Below are positions 10,901-19,081 of a DNA stretch of 23,459 nucleotides, one piece after another. Numbering within the stretch: the first letter of the stretch is position 1; each line of letters opens with the position of its first letter. The DNA is from Apostichopus parvimensis (lineage: Eukaryota; Echinodermata; Holothuroidea; Aspidochirotida; Stichopodidae), in NCBI GenBank assembly GCA_000934455.1, contig KN886853.1, positions 19,282-42,740 of the forward strand. Direction: 5' to 3'. The translations under genes and the position numbers were made by a program. A model generated the notes under the pieces. The model made no database searches, was not told where the DNA came from, and worked only from the letters and a program-made list of their open reading frames with translations.

Positions 10901-13900
10901 TAACATTTAAAGGAATCCCAATCAGTTAAAAGAGCTTCAACTCCGGTGAAAATCTTTGCAGATCTACACTATAAATAGACTCTTTCAAATTTTTTATTCA
11001 CTTTCTGAAGGTCACGCAGAGAGGCAAAAAATATGGAACACTCGAAAAGAAACGTCAGAAGTATTTCATTGGATTCCCAGATCTCTTGACCTTCCGAGAG
11101 CGGATGATTACTAACTGCACATGAGAACGTGAGACTTGTGACTGTTGCCTGGACCGGGAAACCATTCTCGAAATGATGCGGTTCAAGTATTGAGAGCATG
11201 TTGAAGTTTTCATGTTGAAGTTCTTTGGAAGAAGAATCTAAAATACCACACAAGATGTATATAACTGATTTGATCTCATTTGGATGGGAGATGAAGGAAC
11301 GAGGGAAAGTTTCAGTCACATGAAAACTACTTTCACCTTAATGAGGATTGATATGAAAGCTTTAGGGTCGGAAATGACATTTTATTTTTCGTTTAAAACC
11401 TTATTTATCACATTTGTGTAACATGGTCTCTACTGGATTATAGTAGGGGGGGGGGGTGTGGTGGGGTGAATTCACTACATAAATCAGCTAAAAGTCTTGA
11501 GGATGTACCTACTCCCAACCCTGCATAAAAATATTCATGAGCAGAAAATGTATTCTTGCCATCTTGCACTGTAGCATGACATAGATGCTGATACATAGCA
11601 TATTTCACATATATACTAGGCATCACAAAGATGCATACTGTAGCATCACAAAAATGCATAGCATCACAGAGATGCCATAGCATCACAAAGCATAGCATCA
11701 CATAGAAATTGCACCATATAGATCGTATAATATCACACACTGTAGATGGTTATCATCACAGACATGATATAGCATCACAACTGAACATGCTATATGCTTA
11801 GCAACACAGAAATGCGATCGCATCACAACAGCACATACTATATACACCACAGAGATGCTATAGCATCACAATAGCATATATTATAGATGCAGCATCAAAT
11901 CAATGAAAAGCATCACCTGAGCAAGTCTTGTTGTACATTTGCAAAGAAATAATAACACTTTAGACTAGGTACATACAGTGCAGTGTACATTTCTATGGCT
12001 ATCCTAACTTGAATGCATCAAAAAGTTTGGCTTCTCTTGAAAATATAACTTAGGCTAATTTCAAGACAAACTAAAGAAAGTACATTACCCTTTATAAAGA
12101 ACATGAGATTTGGGCAAATTTTGAAGGAGCAAAATGCACAGTATTTGATGGCCAAAAAAAAAAAAAAATCAATTTTCCACAAGTTTCCCTTGGCTTTCCA
12201 TCCCTTTTCGGGGCCTAGGTATTGATTTCGAAAAGTTGAGTTACGAATCAAATTAATCGAGTGATATGCTGACATTTTCGTGAAAATAGAAACGGACGTG
12301 GTTAGATGAATTGAATTCTCAACTTGATGAAAACCTACTAGGCATGAAATGAACTGCAGACCCCTCACTGTATACACAAACACACATACACACAGACCGA
12401 CACCTCAGTTCATATATACAGTACATATACTCAACTTGATTAATGCCTACTAGGCTTGAAACGAACCGCAGACCCACGCACTGTACACAAAAACAGACAT
12501 ATACGCATACATACATACTCAAACATCTACTCTGACCTACTGTACATCACAAACAATACAGTAGGCCTATTCTATAACAGACACAGCTACTATGTATAAT
12601 GTTCACAACTCCCAGTCCTAACATGATTAACTTTGAATTAGTTGTAACCCTTTTGTTTTGCCGATTACTCCATCTTCACGTCCGGCTGTATTAGTTCTGT
12701 AGACTAATTAACTCAACAAGTTGATTTAAAGCCCATCGGTACATAGCCCCAAATATGCTAGGCAGTCAATTAATGGTCACTCATGTTCCAAATTTCGGCT
12801 AGCATTTTTAATGCTACCCTCGGAGAATTTGTCTCTCTGTAAGATATATTAAAAGGTGGAACCAAACTCTCCTCTATGTCCGTTATTTCTCTCGGATACG
12901 TTTTAATTACGTTTAATTACGTTTAACTTTTATTAATTTTGTTAGCATGCTAAATTTGGATATATAATACTGAGGGATGACTTGTTTTAAAGAATGGACC
13001 AGATTAAAATATGGAATATCTCATATTTAGCTAAAAATTAACGGTGCTTACTTGAGGTAGCCAGGGTTGTTATACAGCCACAAGCGTTACACTGTACTTC
13101 CAGGTCACTGTTGCCAAGGAGACGAATCAACACGGGCAGGGTGTCGCTGTTGACGATGACTTCCTTGTTAGATTCTGTATTGTAAAGCGGATAACGAGTA
13201 AGGATAGAGAGGATAATGAGTAATGATAGAGAGGATGGTACCACTGTGTGTTCTCAGCCACTGATAGACAATCGAATGGAGTAACTCAACAAACTTTGGC
13301 ATTTAATGTTGACAAATTAAACCCAAATCTTACTGTTTGGGTATTTATGATTGAGGATACTTACCTGTCTGTGCATGGCAAAGTGAGCAAATTCCAATAT
13401 ATGTAAATGCAACGAGGTAGTATGGTATATTTGTACACAAAAACCCTAGTATTTTGCAGAGTGACAGAATTCCTAACCCAAGGGTGACCAGATGTCCCCG
13501 ATTTCCAGGGACAGTTCCCAGATTTCATGTACTGTAAGCTGGATTAAAAGTGCATTTCACGAGGAAATGTCCCCAAATTTGACAACCTGTGTTCTGGAAT
13601 ATCCCTGAGATTGTCAACAGGCCTGCATAATTTCATGTTTGACTGTTTTGACATCTATGAACGTTTGTAGATAGCTTGAACGTAAGCTGTATAACATGTT
13701 TACAGATCTTATTTAGGTATATGTATACATACAGAGTTTATTTGTGACTCATAGATACTGGTAGCCAAGATCATTGAATAGAATATAAACCTGTTATAAT
13801 GCAGTGAAATGCACATCAGAAACATCCTAAATTTGCACTAACTGTATGGACGAAATGAGATTCCCATTAATCGCCATCGTATCTGGCGATGGAAATCTAT

Positions 13901-16900
13901 TCTTGGACAAAATATTTGTTTCTGGATTCAGAGCAGTTTGGAAGAAACTCTGAACTTGAGAAATTTTATCAATATCCTTAAAAATATAAAAATACCAAAA
14001 ATGCTGAGAGGCACTCAAGGATTCCACCCTCTCTTGACATTTGTATGTATAGTAACTTTGGTCAACAAAACTGTCTTGTGACATGTCCCCAAAATTACCT
14101 TCAGGAAAGAAACTAAGGTCACCGAATACTTTGAGACTGCTAAACGAAATGCCAGTTCGCTTAATTATTCCCCGTTGTGTGAATATTACAGTACGTAGTT
14201 TGGTTGAAGTGACACATGACATTACAACACATTGCCGGCTGCAAGAACTGAAAGAATATACTGCACAGATGAGATTCAGAGTAATTTGACTTGGCCTGAA
14301 TACGAATGCACAAGGACAACATCTGACGATCGATGGAACGTAAACACACTTGACATCCTTTTCAATACCTCATCTACTTGATTAAATTGTCTTCGATTTG
14401 AAATTTTTACCTCGAATAAGTTAGGGCAGTAAATTAAAAGCCTTGACAGAATGTTAGAGGTAAATTGGGGGAGAGGGGGGGGGGAGGGGGACAACAACAG
14501 CATGCAAAGACGATGTACGGAGCTGCATCGTGTGTATCGTGACATTTGGAAAATAAAATTTGCAGGCAGCTACTGTAGCTAGGACTTATTACATGATCAT
14601 GATAACATTCAAAGCTGGGAGAGATTTGAAATGGGGCAGATAAATTGGATAAAATAAAAGTCAAAGTCAAAGTTGTAAGTTAACAGTACTTCTTGTATCA
14701 AGGGGCAAGGCCTTTTGAAAATATCCAGTTAACCCTAGGTAACCCTGTCACACACCAAGGTATACAACCACAAACCACATGTAGCATTATAATGTATTAA
14801 CTCAAGGACACATTGTAATGATCTGGCCAGGAACCAAACTGGCAATCCTTAGATCGTCATGTCCATTGCCTATCAATCTGACCACCGCGATCCAAAAATT
14901 GTTTATTAAAAATTACTGTAAAGACACAGAATATCAAGATATCAAGTCACATCTTTTTCACCCCCAAAACACATTCTGTAATGGTATGTGAAAAGTTTTC
15001 AAATAGTCATTGATCATCAAACTGGATGTGTGCCAATTAAACCATGTCGTAGATTTTTGTGCAAATTGTGTATTCAAAATAGTATATAAGTTTCTTTGTT
15101 TGATTATTCTAAAGTCAAACAAAATCTATTTATATTACATAAAATGGTCTCTATTTCATAACAGTGGTTTTACAATGAACCGTTTCGTAAACGGTGTCGC
15201 TCTCTGCAGTTTTGCCAGTCCGCATGAACTCATCTGTTGAGTATGCAATGCTATTGATCCAATATTGATCCAAGCGTCTCAAAAAGTACAGTTAGTGCAC
15301 GGGTGCATACGAGGACTGATTTAAATCCAATAATTTATGAAAATCTTTTCGCCAGGCCTCAAAATTAGTGGCAAAATGCCAGTGGGTTCTTGCCATTTGC
15401 CAGTCGAAATGAAAAAAAAGAGGCAATGGCAGTTTTATGCCTGTAGACACATTAAGAAAATGAAACACAGGATTTAAGTGGGTTAACGATGACCAGTCAA
15501 AGAATCTAAAAAGAGACCCCTATATTACTGCTTACTATCGGCAAATATTATTTAAATTGGACTGATCTTAAAAGCCTGCATTACTGTGGGGGCTCAGGCT
15601 ATTCCTGAAACTAGTGGAGTCGAGTGCTCATGACCCTCATGAGTTCATGACTCGAGTAGAGTCGCGACTTTCCTCATTTTGACATAATTACAAACAAACA
15701 AACAAATTTTGGAAGCAGAACTATTTACATGGTTGGCTCATTATGCAGAAACTATATGGCAGAGTACACAGGGCCTAATTGCTTTCACCCTAAAAATACA
15801 AAAATAAAGAAAAGTTTGTGATTTAACGGATCATACTGTTCTCCAATATATATCAAACCTGTTATAAAACTTCCCAAATATTTTTTCTCGGCCATTTATA
15901 TAAACAGACGGGTAAAACAGTGCGAAATCATGTTTAAACCTTCTTATGAAGTACTGACCCAGATGTGTCTTACAGCTGATATGAATCAAATCCTCATTTC
16001 ATGATTTTTTTTGCCCTTTTAGTAAACATGTTTTCAATTGTGTGGTAACTCTTGACATGGTTAGGCTTCATTGTGGTGTACTCGATCAACGGTAGGATAG
16101 TGTTCATTTGATAAAAGGGAAAGTTGAGACAAATTTTTCTATCAGCTGAACATTGCACAATAGAGGTGGTGGAATATATGGGAATTTTGAAAGATTTTTT
16201 GTCCTTTGATGCGTAATGTTTTTGCAACAAAAATATCTGATTCTCACTCAAAGTTGCGTATGGGGAGGGGGTGGGGCGGTGTTTTTGTTAAACTTAGATT
16301 TTGAAGATACAGGCTTCATTTAGGAACAGCTGCAAGGAATAATTTATCCGGCATCTCATAGCAACTTGCTCCAAATGCAAAATGGGCAAACTGCTATAGA
16401 AGTTTAAAATGTATTGCAGTTTCTTACACAGAAACCATAGTAGAAAAAATTTAGATCCTTCCAAAATGCTACAGAAACTTTGAACACTAAATTGATCCCT
16501 GGGTTGTATTGGGGAAAAAAAAATGGGTTTTTGGCAAATTATCACGCAGTGAAAATGGAGAGAGAAAACTATTGCAAAAATATGGGGAGTCGCGACCTCA
16601 ATGAGGGAAAGTTGTTACTCTACCCCTTAGCAGAAGTCGCAACCTACCCCCCCCCCTCCCCCGAGTAGCAGTAGAGTTACTCGCCCAAACCTAGCCTGTG
16701 CAATAACTGATCTGTGTGTTGTTTTGCATAAAAATGCCACTGAAAATTTGAGTTTAGCCAGTAGATGGTTACCATGGTTATACCTTATTCATATAAATGT
16801 ATGAAAACCAAATGCTACTGTACTTACCCGGTCCAACCAAAGCAAAATTACTGACGGCCAGGGACGCTGCCTTCTGAGTCTCTATGTCGTCTGATTCCAA

Positions 16901-18725
16901 CAGTGCTAAGACTGGCTCCATCATCTCTGAGGTCAAAGGTTGCAGTACTGTAAATTAAAACAAGAAGTATGATGACATACTAAAGACGTTTATGTGTTCA
17001 TGTGAGGTCAGGCACAGACGATGTTTGTTAATAGCATCGTTAATAAGAAGGGAGTTTGCCATACACACACACACACATTCACAAAGAATTGCCAGATGCT
17101 AGAGCGAGGTAAATACGGTAATGCATAAGGTTATATGTGGTGAGGGAGTACACGCTGTGAATTTGAGGATTTCAATGTCTAATGCGGATCGACACGCAAC
17201 TATTCATGGAATCAAATAGGAACACTTTCTGTAAAGTTCTATTCTAAATGTGAAATTTTGCCCAAATTTTGCCAAAATATGTGAAAAAATTGAAAAGATG
17301 TTATTTTAGACATAATTCGTTCGAAAGTTTTTCTTCTTTAATGAAGCGGCATTTCTGTAAATTACAGGATTTTTCGAGCCCAATTTTGGAAGCTACCATA
17401 GGAAATCCATAAAGGTTTTTATTTTCCTAAAACATCCTGTCCATAAGTCCAAACTAGCATTCAAGCTTTCTAAGCATCACTTCTGAGAGATGGGTTGGTG
17501 GGGGTGGGGGTAGGGGAGGGTGGGGGTCTGGTGGACCATGGCTCAGTCCTAATCTAAGCTTCTCGGTAGTGTCCATGCAGGCCTATAAGATTGAAAATTG
17601 CTGATAAGTATCATTTGCTAAAGGAGGCTACTCCATATTTATCTCTGCCCTAAGAGTTGTTGGAGAGCCTTACTCTTGCACCATACCAACACCATACTTT
17701 AAAGGGGGGACCACTCAATGCAACTGTAGTTGATGCCCTGTAAGCTTCACTTATTGCACCATCACTACACCACACCTTCAGACATGTATATATATGTACG
17801 TGATCAGACTAAGTTCAAGGCCAATTATTGTGGGAAACCAGCCACATGTACTGTTCAGACATGTGTTATGTTACATAATAATTTGTAATCAGTCGACCTA
17901 CTAAAGTTCTCATATTCATTTGATGATATTCTTCGGATTGTAATTTTTTTTAACCATTTGGAATTTTTGCTTTTGAAATTCAACTTTGCAACTAATTGTT
18001 ACATAGGCAAACTATAAATGTAGCAATTCATAAACTCAGAAGGTTATTAAAAAACAAAACTTGTATTAAAATATTATTATTAATTAAGGGCAACTGATTA
18101 ATAGTTTAAAAAGTCAAATGATACGTTTCAAGGATCATCATTAAGTTGTCTTGTTTTTTCCCCTACACACATCCAGATCGAGAAACCATTCATGTAACCA
18201 TGACACCATGGACGAAACACAACAAATACTACAACAGCAAACAATTGACACTAAAATTTTCACACAAATTGCACTTTACTTTCTACATCCATTCTATGAA
18301 CATCCCAGACCTGCCTAACTAAATTGGTAACATTTATTTTTGGCACAGCGCCCCCATTGACCCACTTTCGTGGAACCTCTGGATCCACGACACATAACGA
18401 TACCAGTTTAGATCTGAAATGATGTTAATTAGGATGGTATTAAAAACAAAACTTTTATTAACATATTAATTAAGGGCAAATGAATAATAGTTGGTAGATT
18501 TGAAAGGAAGAGAGAGAGAGACAGAGAGTGAACTTTGACCCAGAAAGTGGAAGAGGGAAAACGTGTAAGAGTAGGGCGAAGTTACAAATCTTGTTGACTT
18601 ACACCGTTCACTGATCTCCGCCAGACACAGAGCAGCCGACCTCTGCAGGTCGGAATTTTCGGAATAAGTAAGAATGCAGAGCGCCCTCAATCTCTGCGGT
18701 GTTAACACTGGCTTCATTTCGTGTT
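97..18725 (-). CDS. Vac8-like armadillo-repeat protein, partial gene (8 coding exons)
   Basis: Seen: eight minus-strand exons (18603-18725, 16828-16947, 13052-13174, 9565-9687, 8737-8945, 3466-3511, 1824-1957, 97-222) join with consistent phases into about 335 codons without a stop. The product is a chain of about eight ARM repeats. Diagnostic blocks are [76 protein letters not shown] and [14 protein letters not shown], which match yeast Vac8 in the same order. Known: fungal Vac8 is a lipid-anchored vacuole-membrane scaffold used in vacuole inheritance, nucleus-vacuole junctions and selective autophagy. ARM repeats form a superhelical protein-binding surface. Inference: an animal Vac8-family scaffold; its role and membrane anchor cannot be judged because the N-terminus is not identified. 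The C-terminal part lies beyond the left edge. ARMC3 and ARMC4 (ODAD2) are other ARM proteins, but the [11 protein letters not shown] and QYYC...AISNLAVDE blocks favour Vac8. Confidence 0.9.
248..331. repeat. Poly(A) tract (poly(T) on the sense strand) next to exon H acceptor
   Basis: A pure run of 44 A at 252-295, then further A runs to about 333 with a few T. On the gene's strand this is an unusually long U-rich tract starting about 25 nt upstream of the exon H acceptor. It may serve as an extended polypyrimidine tract, and its length is likely unstable. Confidence 0.85.
932..1242. repeat. 26-bp minisatellite, block 1
   Basis: Tandem copies of a 26-bp unit made of AAAGTACTTCCTACTC plus AAAGTATCTC, with some half units (16-17 bp) repeated alone. 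Clear full units are 934-959 and 960-985. Confidence 0.9.
1243..1795. repeat. Duplicated ~190-bp block (1243-1432 and 1578-1785)
   Basis: Both copies contain GCCTATTAAA.AATACTTTAT, TGAGTTGTCAGAAAATAACA, TTTTGAGGTCCACAACTTTC, GGAGAATGCAGACCCA and CATAAAT.TTTTAGCTTAAAG. The order array-block-array-block shows a higher-order duplication of about 330 bp. The second block ends about 30 bp from the exon G donor. Confidence 0.88.
1431..1577. repeat. 26-bp minisatellite, block 2
   Basis: The same AAAGTACTTCCTACTC/AAAGTATCTC unit as at 932-1242, more diverged. It is separated from block 1 by a ~190-bp block that is itself duplicated after block 2. Confidence 0.85.
1824..1957 (-). CDS. Exon G, ARM repeat
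   Basis: 134 nt, phase 1 in and phase 0 out. The acceptor ACTCACAG ends at 1958 and the donor GTCAGT is 1823-1818, weaker than the others. It encodes [44 protein letters not shown]. The match is Vac8 ...YQLEIVRAGGLPHLVKLIQ...LASVACIRNISIHPLNE. A short pyrimidine tract and a run of T (sense strand, 1979-1991) lie upstream of the acceptor. Confidence 0.92.
2040..2525 (+). mobile_element. LINE (CR1/L2/Jockey-like) 3' fragment
   Basis: The plus frame 2040-2285 ends at a stop and carries features of non-LTR reverse-transcriptase C-termini: APDYLCDRY (family pattern aPxYLxD), then QWNALPRHI and TDTFKSKLK (family pattern WNsLPxxI...FKxxLK). A 3' UTR of about 200 bp follows with a perfect-stem hairpin (2433-2476), AATAAA at 2485-2490 and an A-rich tail to about 2525. 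Most of the element is missing (5' truncation is typical). It sits antisense to the host gene. The family assignment is from motif pattern only. Confidence 0.65.
2433..2476 (+). other. LINE 3' UTR hairpin
   Basis: AGGGATCCTG (2433-2442) pairs perfectly with CAGGATCCCT (2467-2476). Nested inside, CACTGG (2450-2455) pairs with CCAGTG (2460-2465) around TTCA. It lies about 10 bp before AATAAA and the A-rich tail, where a reverse-transcriptase recognition structure would be expected. Confidence 0.7.
3325..3405. repeat. Degenerate GCATAG/TTTGC array
   Basis: Repeats of ATAGCATTTTG- and CATAGAATTTGCAAAG-like words, about 17-22 bp each, about 60 bp downstream of the exon F donor on the sense strand. 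Confidence 0.55.
3466..3511 (-). CDS. Exon F, 46-nt small exon
   Basis: 46 nt, phase 0 in and phase 1 out. The acceptor ACTTGCAG ends at 3512 and the donor GTAAGA is 3465-3460. It encodes [15 protein letters not shown], which continues exon E (...LLDSLSDK) exactly as Vac8 continues (...RVKCQATLALRNLASD). It is separated from exon E by a 5.2-kb intron, the longest in the window. Such a small exon would probably be missed by ab initio gene prediction. Confidence 0.88.
4245..4370. repeat. T-rich (TTTA)n low-complexity tract
   Basis: Runs of TTTATTTATTTATTTA mixed with poly(T). The plus-strand open frame here is low-complexity and not a gene. Confidence 0.85.
4842..4898. repeat. 12-bp minisatellite TGATGGTTGCTG
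   Basis: Four to five copies of TGATGGTTGC followed by TT, TG or GG. The frame is open ([15 protein letters not shown]) only because the period is a multiple of three. Confidence 0.85.
6755..6802. repeat. (GTCA)n microsatellite
   Basis: About twelve tetranucleotide copies with one GTCG variant. Confidence 0.95.
7160..7680 (+). mobile_element. Possible Penelope-like or other retroelement 3' region
   Basis: A long pyrimidine-rich stretch (7240-7500) leads into CCTTTGAAGAAGATCCTGC (7533-7551), then AGGATCGAAATGTCAGGCC, then GGCTCTCTAGTGGATAAGCA. The form GAAGAAG, short hairpin, GAAA-GTC is one I associate with dispersed retroelement 3' ends in invertebrates. I cannot confirm the family without a repeat library. 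No reverse-transcriptase coding sequence is visible. Confidence 0.35.
7765..7837. repeat. Imperfect inverted repeat (~18-bp arms)
   Basis: GTCCGTGAACC (7772-7782) is the exact complement of GGTTCACGGAC (7821-7831); ATTAC (7765-7769) and GTAAT (7833-7837) extend the stem past a small mismatch. The loop is about 38 bp. It may be a small foldback or MITE remnant. Confidence 0.6.
7879..7910. repeat. (TC)n microsatellite
   Basis: About sixteen CT dinucleotides in a row. Confidence 0.95.
8120..8405 (+). mobile_element. Possible retroelement 3' tail
   Basis: A T-rich open stretch ends with TGGATTCTAAATAAACCTGA (8376-8395) and AACTTGAAG. AATAAA at 8385-8390 just before such a tail resembles a processed 3' end on the plus strand. 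No coding motif is visible, so it could be ordinary intron. Confidence 0.2.
8737..8945 (-). CDS. Exon E, one and a half ARM repeats
   Basis: 209 nt, entering in phase 1 and leaving in phase 0. The acceptor CTTTCACAG ends at 8946 and the donor GTGAGT is 8736-8731. It encodes [40 protein letters not shown] and [20 protein letters not shown], then SLLDSLSDK. This matches Vac8 ENRKELVNAGAVPVLVSLLS...[21 protein letters not shown]. It is the only exon spanning more than one repeat. Its donor is followed directly by homopolymer G and T runs in the sense strand. Confidence 0.93.
8946..9564. other. Intron D/E (619 bp)
   Basis: The shortest intron. About three quarters of it (9107-9564) is the exon-D-derived array; the rest (8946-9106) is unremarkable and includes the acceptor pyrimidine tract of exon E. 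Confidence 0.85.
9107..9564 (-). repeat. Exon-D-derived tandem array with repeated splice donors
   Basis: About eight units with period 59-65 bp (donor-equivalent hexamers begin at 9559, 9497, 9437, 9378, 9313, 9252, 9203 and 9142 on the plus strand). On the sense strand each corresponds to the last ~55 nt of exon D plus its 5' splice site. The nearest copy differs from the exon at 2 of its last 36 bases. GTAAGT is intact at 9502-9497, 9208-9203 and 9147-9142, weakened to GTAATT at 9442-9437, and lost (GGAAGT) in three middle units. The array lies in the intron between exons D and E. Confidence 0.9.
9565..9687 (-). CDS. Exon D, ARM repeat; its 3' end is tandemly copied in the next intron
   Basis: 123 nt, phase 1-1. 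The acceptor CTGTTACAG ends at 9688 and the donor GTAAGT is 9564-9559. It encodes [20 protein letters not shown] then [35 protein letters not shown] is essentially the yeast Vac8 sequence. A second AG four bases into the exon would break the frame. Reading past the donor gives TTA GGT AAG TGA, an immediate stop. The last ~61 bp of the exon, including the donor, is the parent of the tandem array at 9107-9564. Confidence 0.93.
9942..10052. repeat. 111-bp near-perfect foldback
   Basis: The left arm 9942-9978 (GCTTACCTGTCTCCTCACAA...) is the reverse complement of the right arm 10015-10052, apart from one extra T. Inside, TGCCTAGA (9983-9990) pairs with TCTAGGCA (10002-10009). The 11-base centre and small bulges give an almost continuous stem. 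It looks like a foldback/MITE-type insertion. No clear target-site duplication is seen. Confidence 0.85.
11565..11915. repeat. Degenerate ~18-bp array (ATAGCATCACA...ATGC)
   Basis: Many imperfect copies of ATAGCATCACAAAGATGC with spacing drift, more regular at 11610-11720 and fading rightward. Confidence 0.8.
12317..12504. repeat. Tandem duplication, period ~112 bp
   Basis: 12317-12390 and 12429-12504 share CTCAACTTGAT, CCTACTAGGC.TGAAA and CGAACCGCAGACCC-like blocks, each followed by CACTGTA.ACA and CA-rich sequence. Confidence 0.85.
13052..13174 (-). CDS. Exon C, ARM repeat
   Basis: 123 nt, phase 1-1. The acceptor is AATACAG (13175-13181) and the donor GTAAGC (13051-13046). It encodes [20 protein letters not shown] then [20 protein letters not shown]. 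The VQCNA.GCIT.LAT block is a near match to the corresponding Vac8 repeat (VEVQCNAVGCITNLAT). The open frame runs on upstream into the intron, but the sequence there does not resemble the family, so the acceptor is placed at the AG. Confidence 0.92.
13175..16827. other. Intron B/C
   Basis: A 3.65-kb intron. It holds a possible transposon end (about 13476-13640), a minus-strand tRNA-derived SINE (about 14690-14893) and G/C homopolymer runs (14465-14490, 16262-16275, 16648-16662). The open frame at 13827-14222 (131 codons, minus) resembles no family I know. Nothing else is recognised in 14900-16820. Confidence 0.7.
14690..14893 (-). mobile_element. tRNA-derived SINE
   Basis: On the minus strand 14893-14820 is tRNA-like: GGATCGCGGTGGTCAGATTG (A-box region), AGGCAATGGACATGACGATC and CTAAGGATTGCC, then AGTTTGGTTCCTGGCC (B-box region). 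The body follows with ATGTGTCCTTGAGTTAATAC and TGTATACCTTGGTGTGTGAC, resembling the common invertebrate SINE body (GTGTCCTTGGGCAA..., then ...GTGTATAAATGGGTACC). The tRNA part looks like a long-variable-arm or Ser/Leu type. It is diverged and lies in the same orientation as the host gene. Confidence 0.6.
16828..16947 (-). CDS. Exon B, ARM repeat
   Basis: 120 nt, phase 1-1. The acceptor ATTTACAG lies at 16948-16955 and the donor GTAAGT at 16827-16822. It encodes [20 protein letters not shown] then [19 protein letters not shown], parallel to Vac8 ...[31 protein letters not shown]. Too short for a simple open-frame search, it was found from the Vac8 gap between exons A and C. The donor overlaps a copy of the GTACAGTA word that recurs in the window. 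Confidence 0.9.
17061..17077. repeat. (AC)n microsatellite
   Basis: Eight AC dinucleotides. Confidence 0.9.
18044..18494. repeat. Direct repeat pair (18044-18107; 18432-18494)
   Basis: Both contain TATTAAAAA.CAAAACTT, ATTAATTAAGGGCAA and AATAGTT. They are about 390 bp apart and diverged, so an old duplication is likely. The second copy lies about 110 bp past the exon A donor. Confidence 0.75.
18603..18725 (-). CDS. Exon A, first recognised ARM repeat
   Basis: 123 nt, phase 1 at both ends. The acceptor reads ...GTTTACAG at 18726-18727 after a pyrimidine-rich run; the donor is GTAAGT at 18602-18597. It encodes [20 protein letters not shown] then [20 protein letters not shown], matching Vac8 ...[31 protein letters not shown]. 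The first two bases (AA) complete a codon begun in an upstream exon, giving K, Q or E. The donor could also be read two bases earlier in the exon (GTGTAA), but only the GTAAGT choice keeps exon B in frame. Confidence 0.9.
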
Positions 18726-19068
18726 CTGTAAACCAAGGAAAGAAAAGAAAATACAAAAGAGAGGTTCACAAATAGAACAGATGTTAGCAAAAACTGCACA
18801 GTGTCAGAGAACATCGGCGAGTCAGTCGACCAAATAGGTGCAATCAAAATGTATAAAATATAGTTTTCTTCAAATAAGCCTATAAAGCTACAGTGTACCA
18901 TTTAAAGGTCTTTTGGTTTTAACATGTTCATAAGTTTAATACCAGATTTTATTCAGTACCTATAATTTTGAACACAAACAAATCTATTATGTTATATGTG
19001 TGTGTGTGCATGTGCACTGTAGCCTAGCTATACTAACACCCTGTTAACATCTGAACAGTACGACTTAC

Positions 19069-19081
19069 TTTCGTTTTTCAT
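19069..19081 (-). other. Candidate 5' coding exon end (ATG plus four codons)
   Basis: The minus strand reads ATG AAA AAC GAA A followed by GTAAGT (19068-19063). It ends in phase 1, as exon A requires, so joining gives MKNEKHEMKP... without a stop. The frame stays open upstream of this ATG to a TAG about 70 bp away, so a longer exon is possible. Against it: a weak start context (T at -3), only four codons, no similarity to any known N-terminus and no myristoylation-type MG start. Treat as one hypothesis for the missing 5' end. Confidence 0.2.

Larger units (their letters stand above)
9688..13051. other. Intron C/D
   Basis: A 3.4-kb intron with a 111-bp foldback (9942-10052), G runs near 10396 and 11447, a CATCACA array (11565-11915), a ~112-bp duplication (12317-12504) and part of a dispersed repeat (12742-12791). 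A 116-codon minus frame at 10969-11319 resembles nothing I know and lacks splice-compatible family similarity. No ARM exon is missing here, since C and D are contiguous relative to Vac8. Confidence 0.75.
16948..18602. other. Intron A/B
   Basis: A 1.65-kb intron with (AC)n (17061-17077), a G-rich patch (17488-17530) and a ~62-bp direct repeat pair (18044-18107 and 18432-18494). Nothing else is recognised. Confidence 0.75.

Noticed and set aside
10969-11319. 116-codon minus-strand open frame in intron C/D
   Set aside because: No recognised motif; adding it between exons C and D would interrupt a seamless ARM repeat junction. A retroelement remnant is possible.
13827-14222. 131-codon minus-strand open frame in intron B/C
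   Set aside because: The longest frame in the window, but no family resemblance, no splice-linked similarity, and exons B and C are already contiguous relative to Vac8.
15353-15575. hAT-type DNA transposon starting CAGGCCTCAAAATTAG
   Set aside because: The first end looks suggestive, but no matching inverted end or 8-bp target-site duplication could be found.
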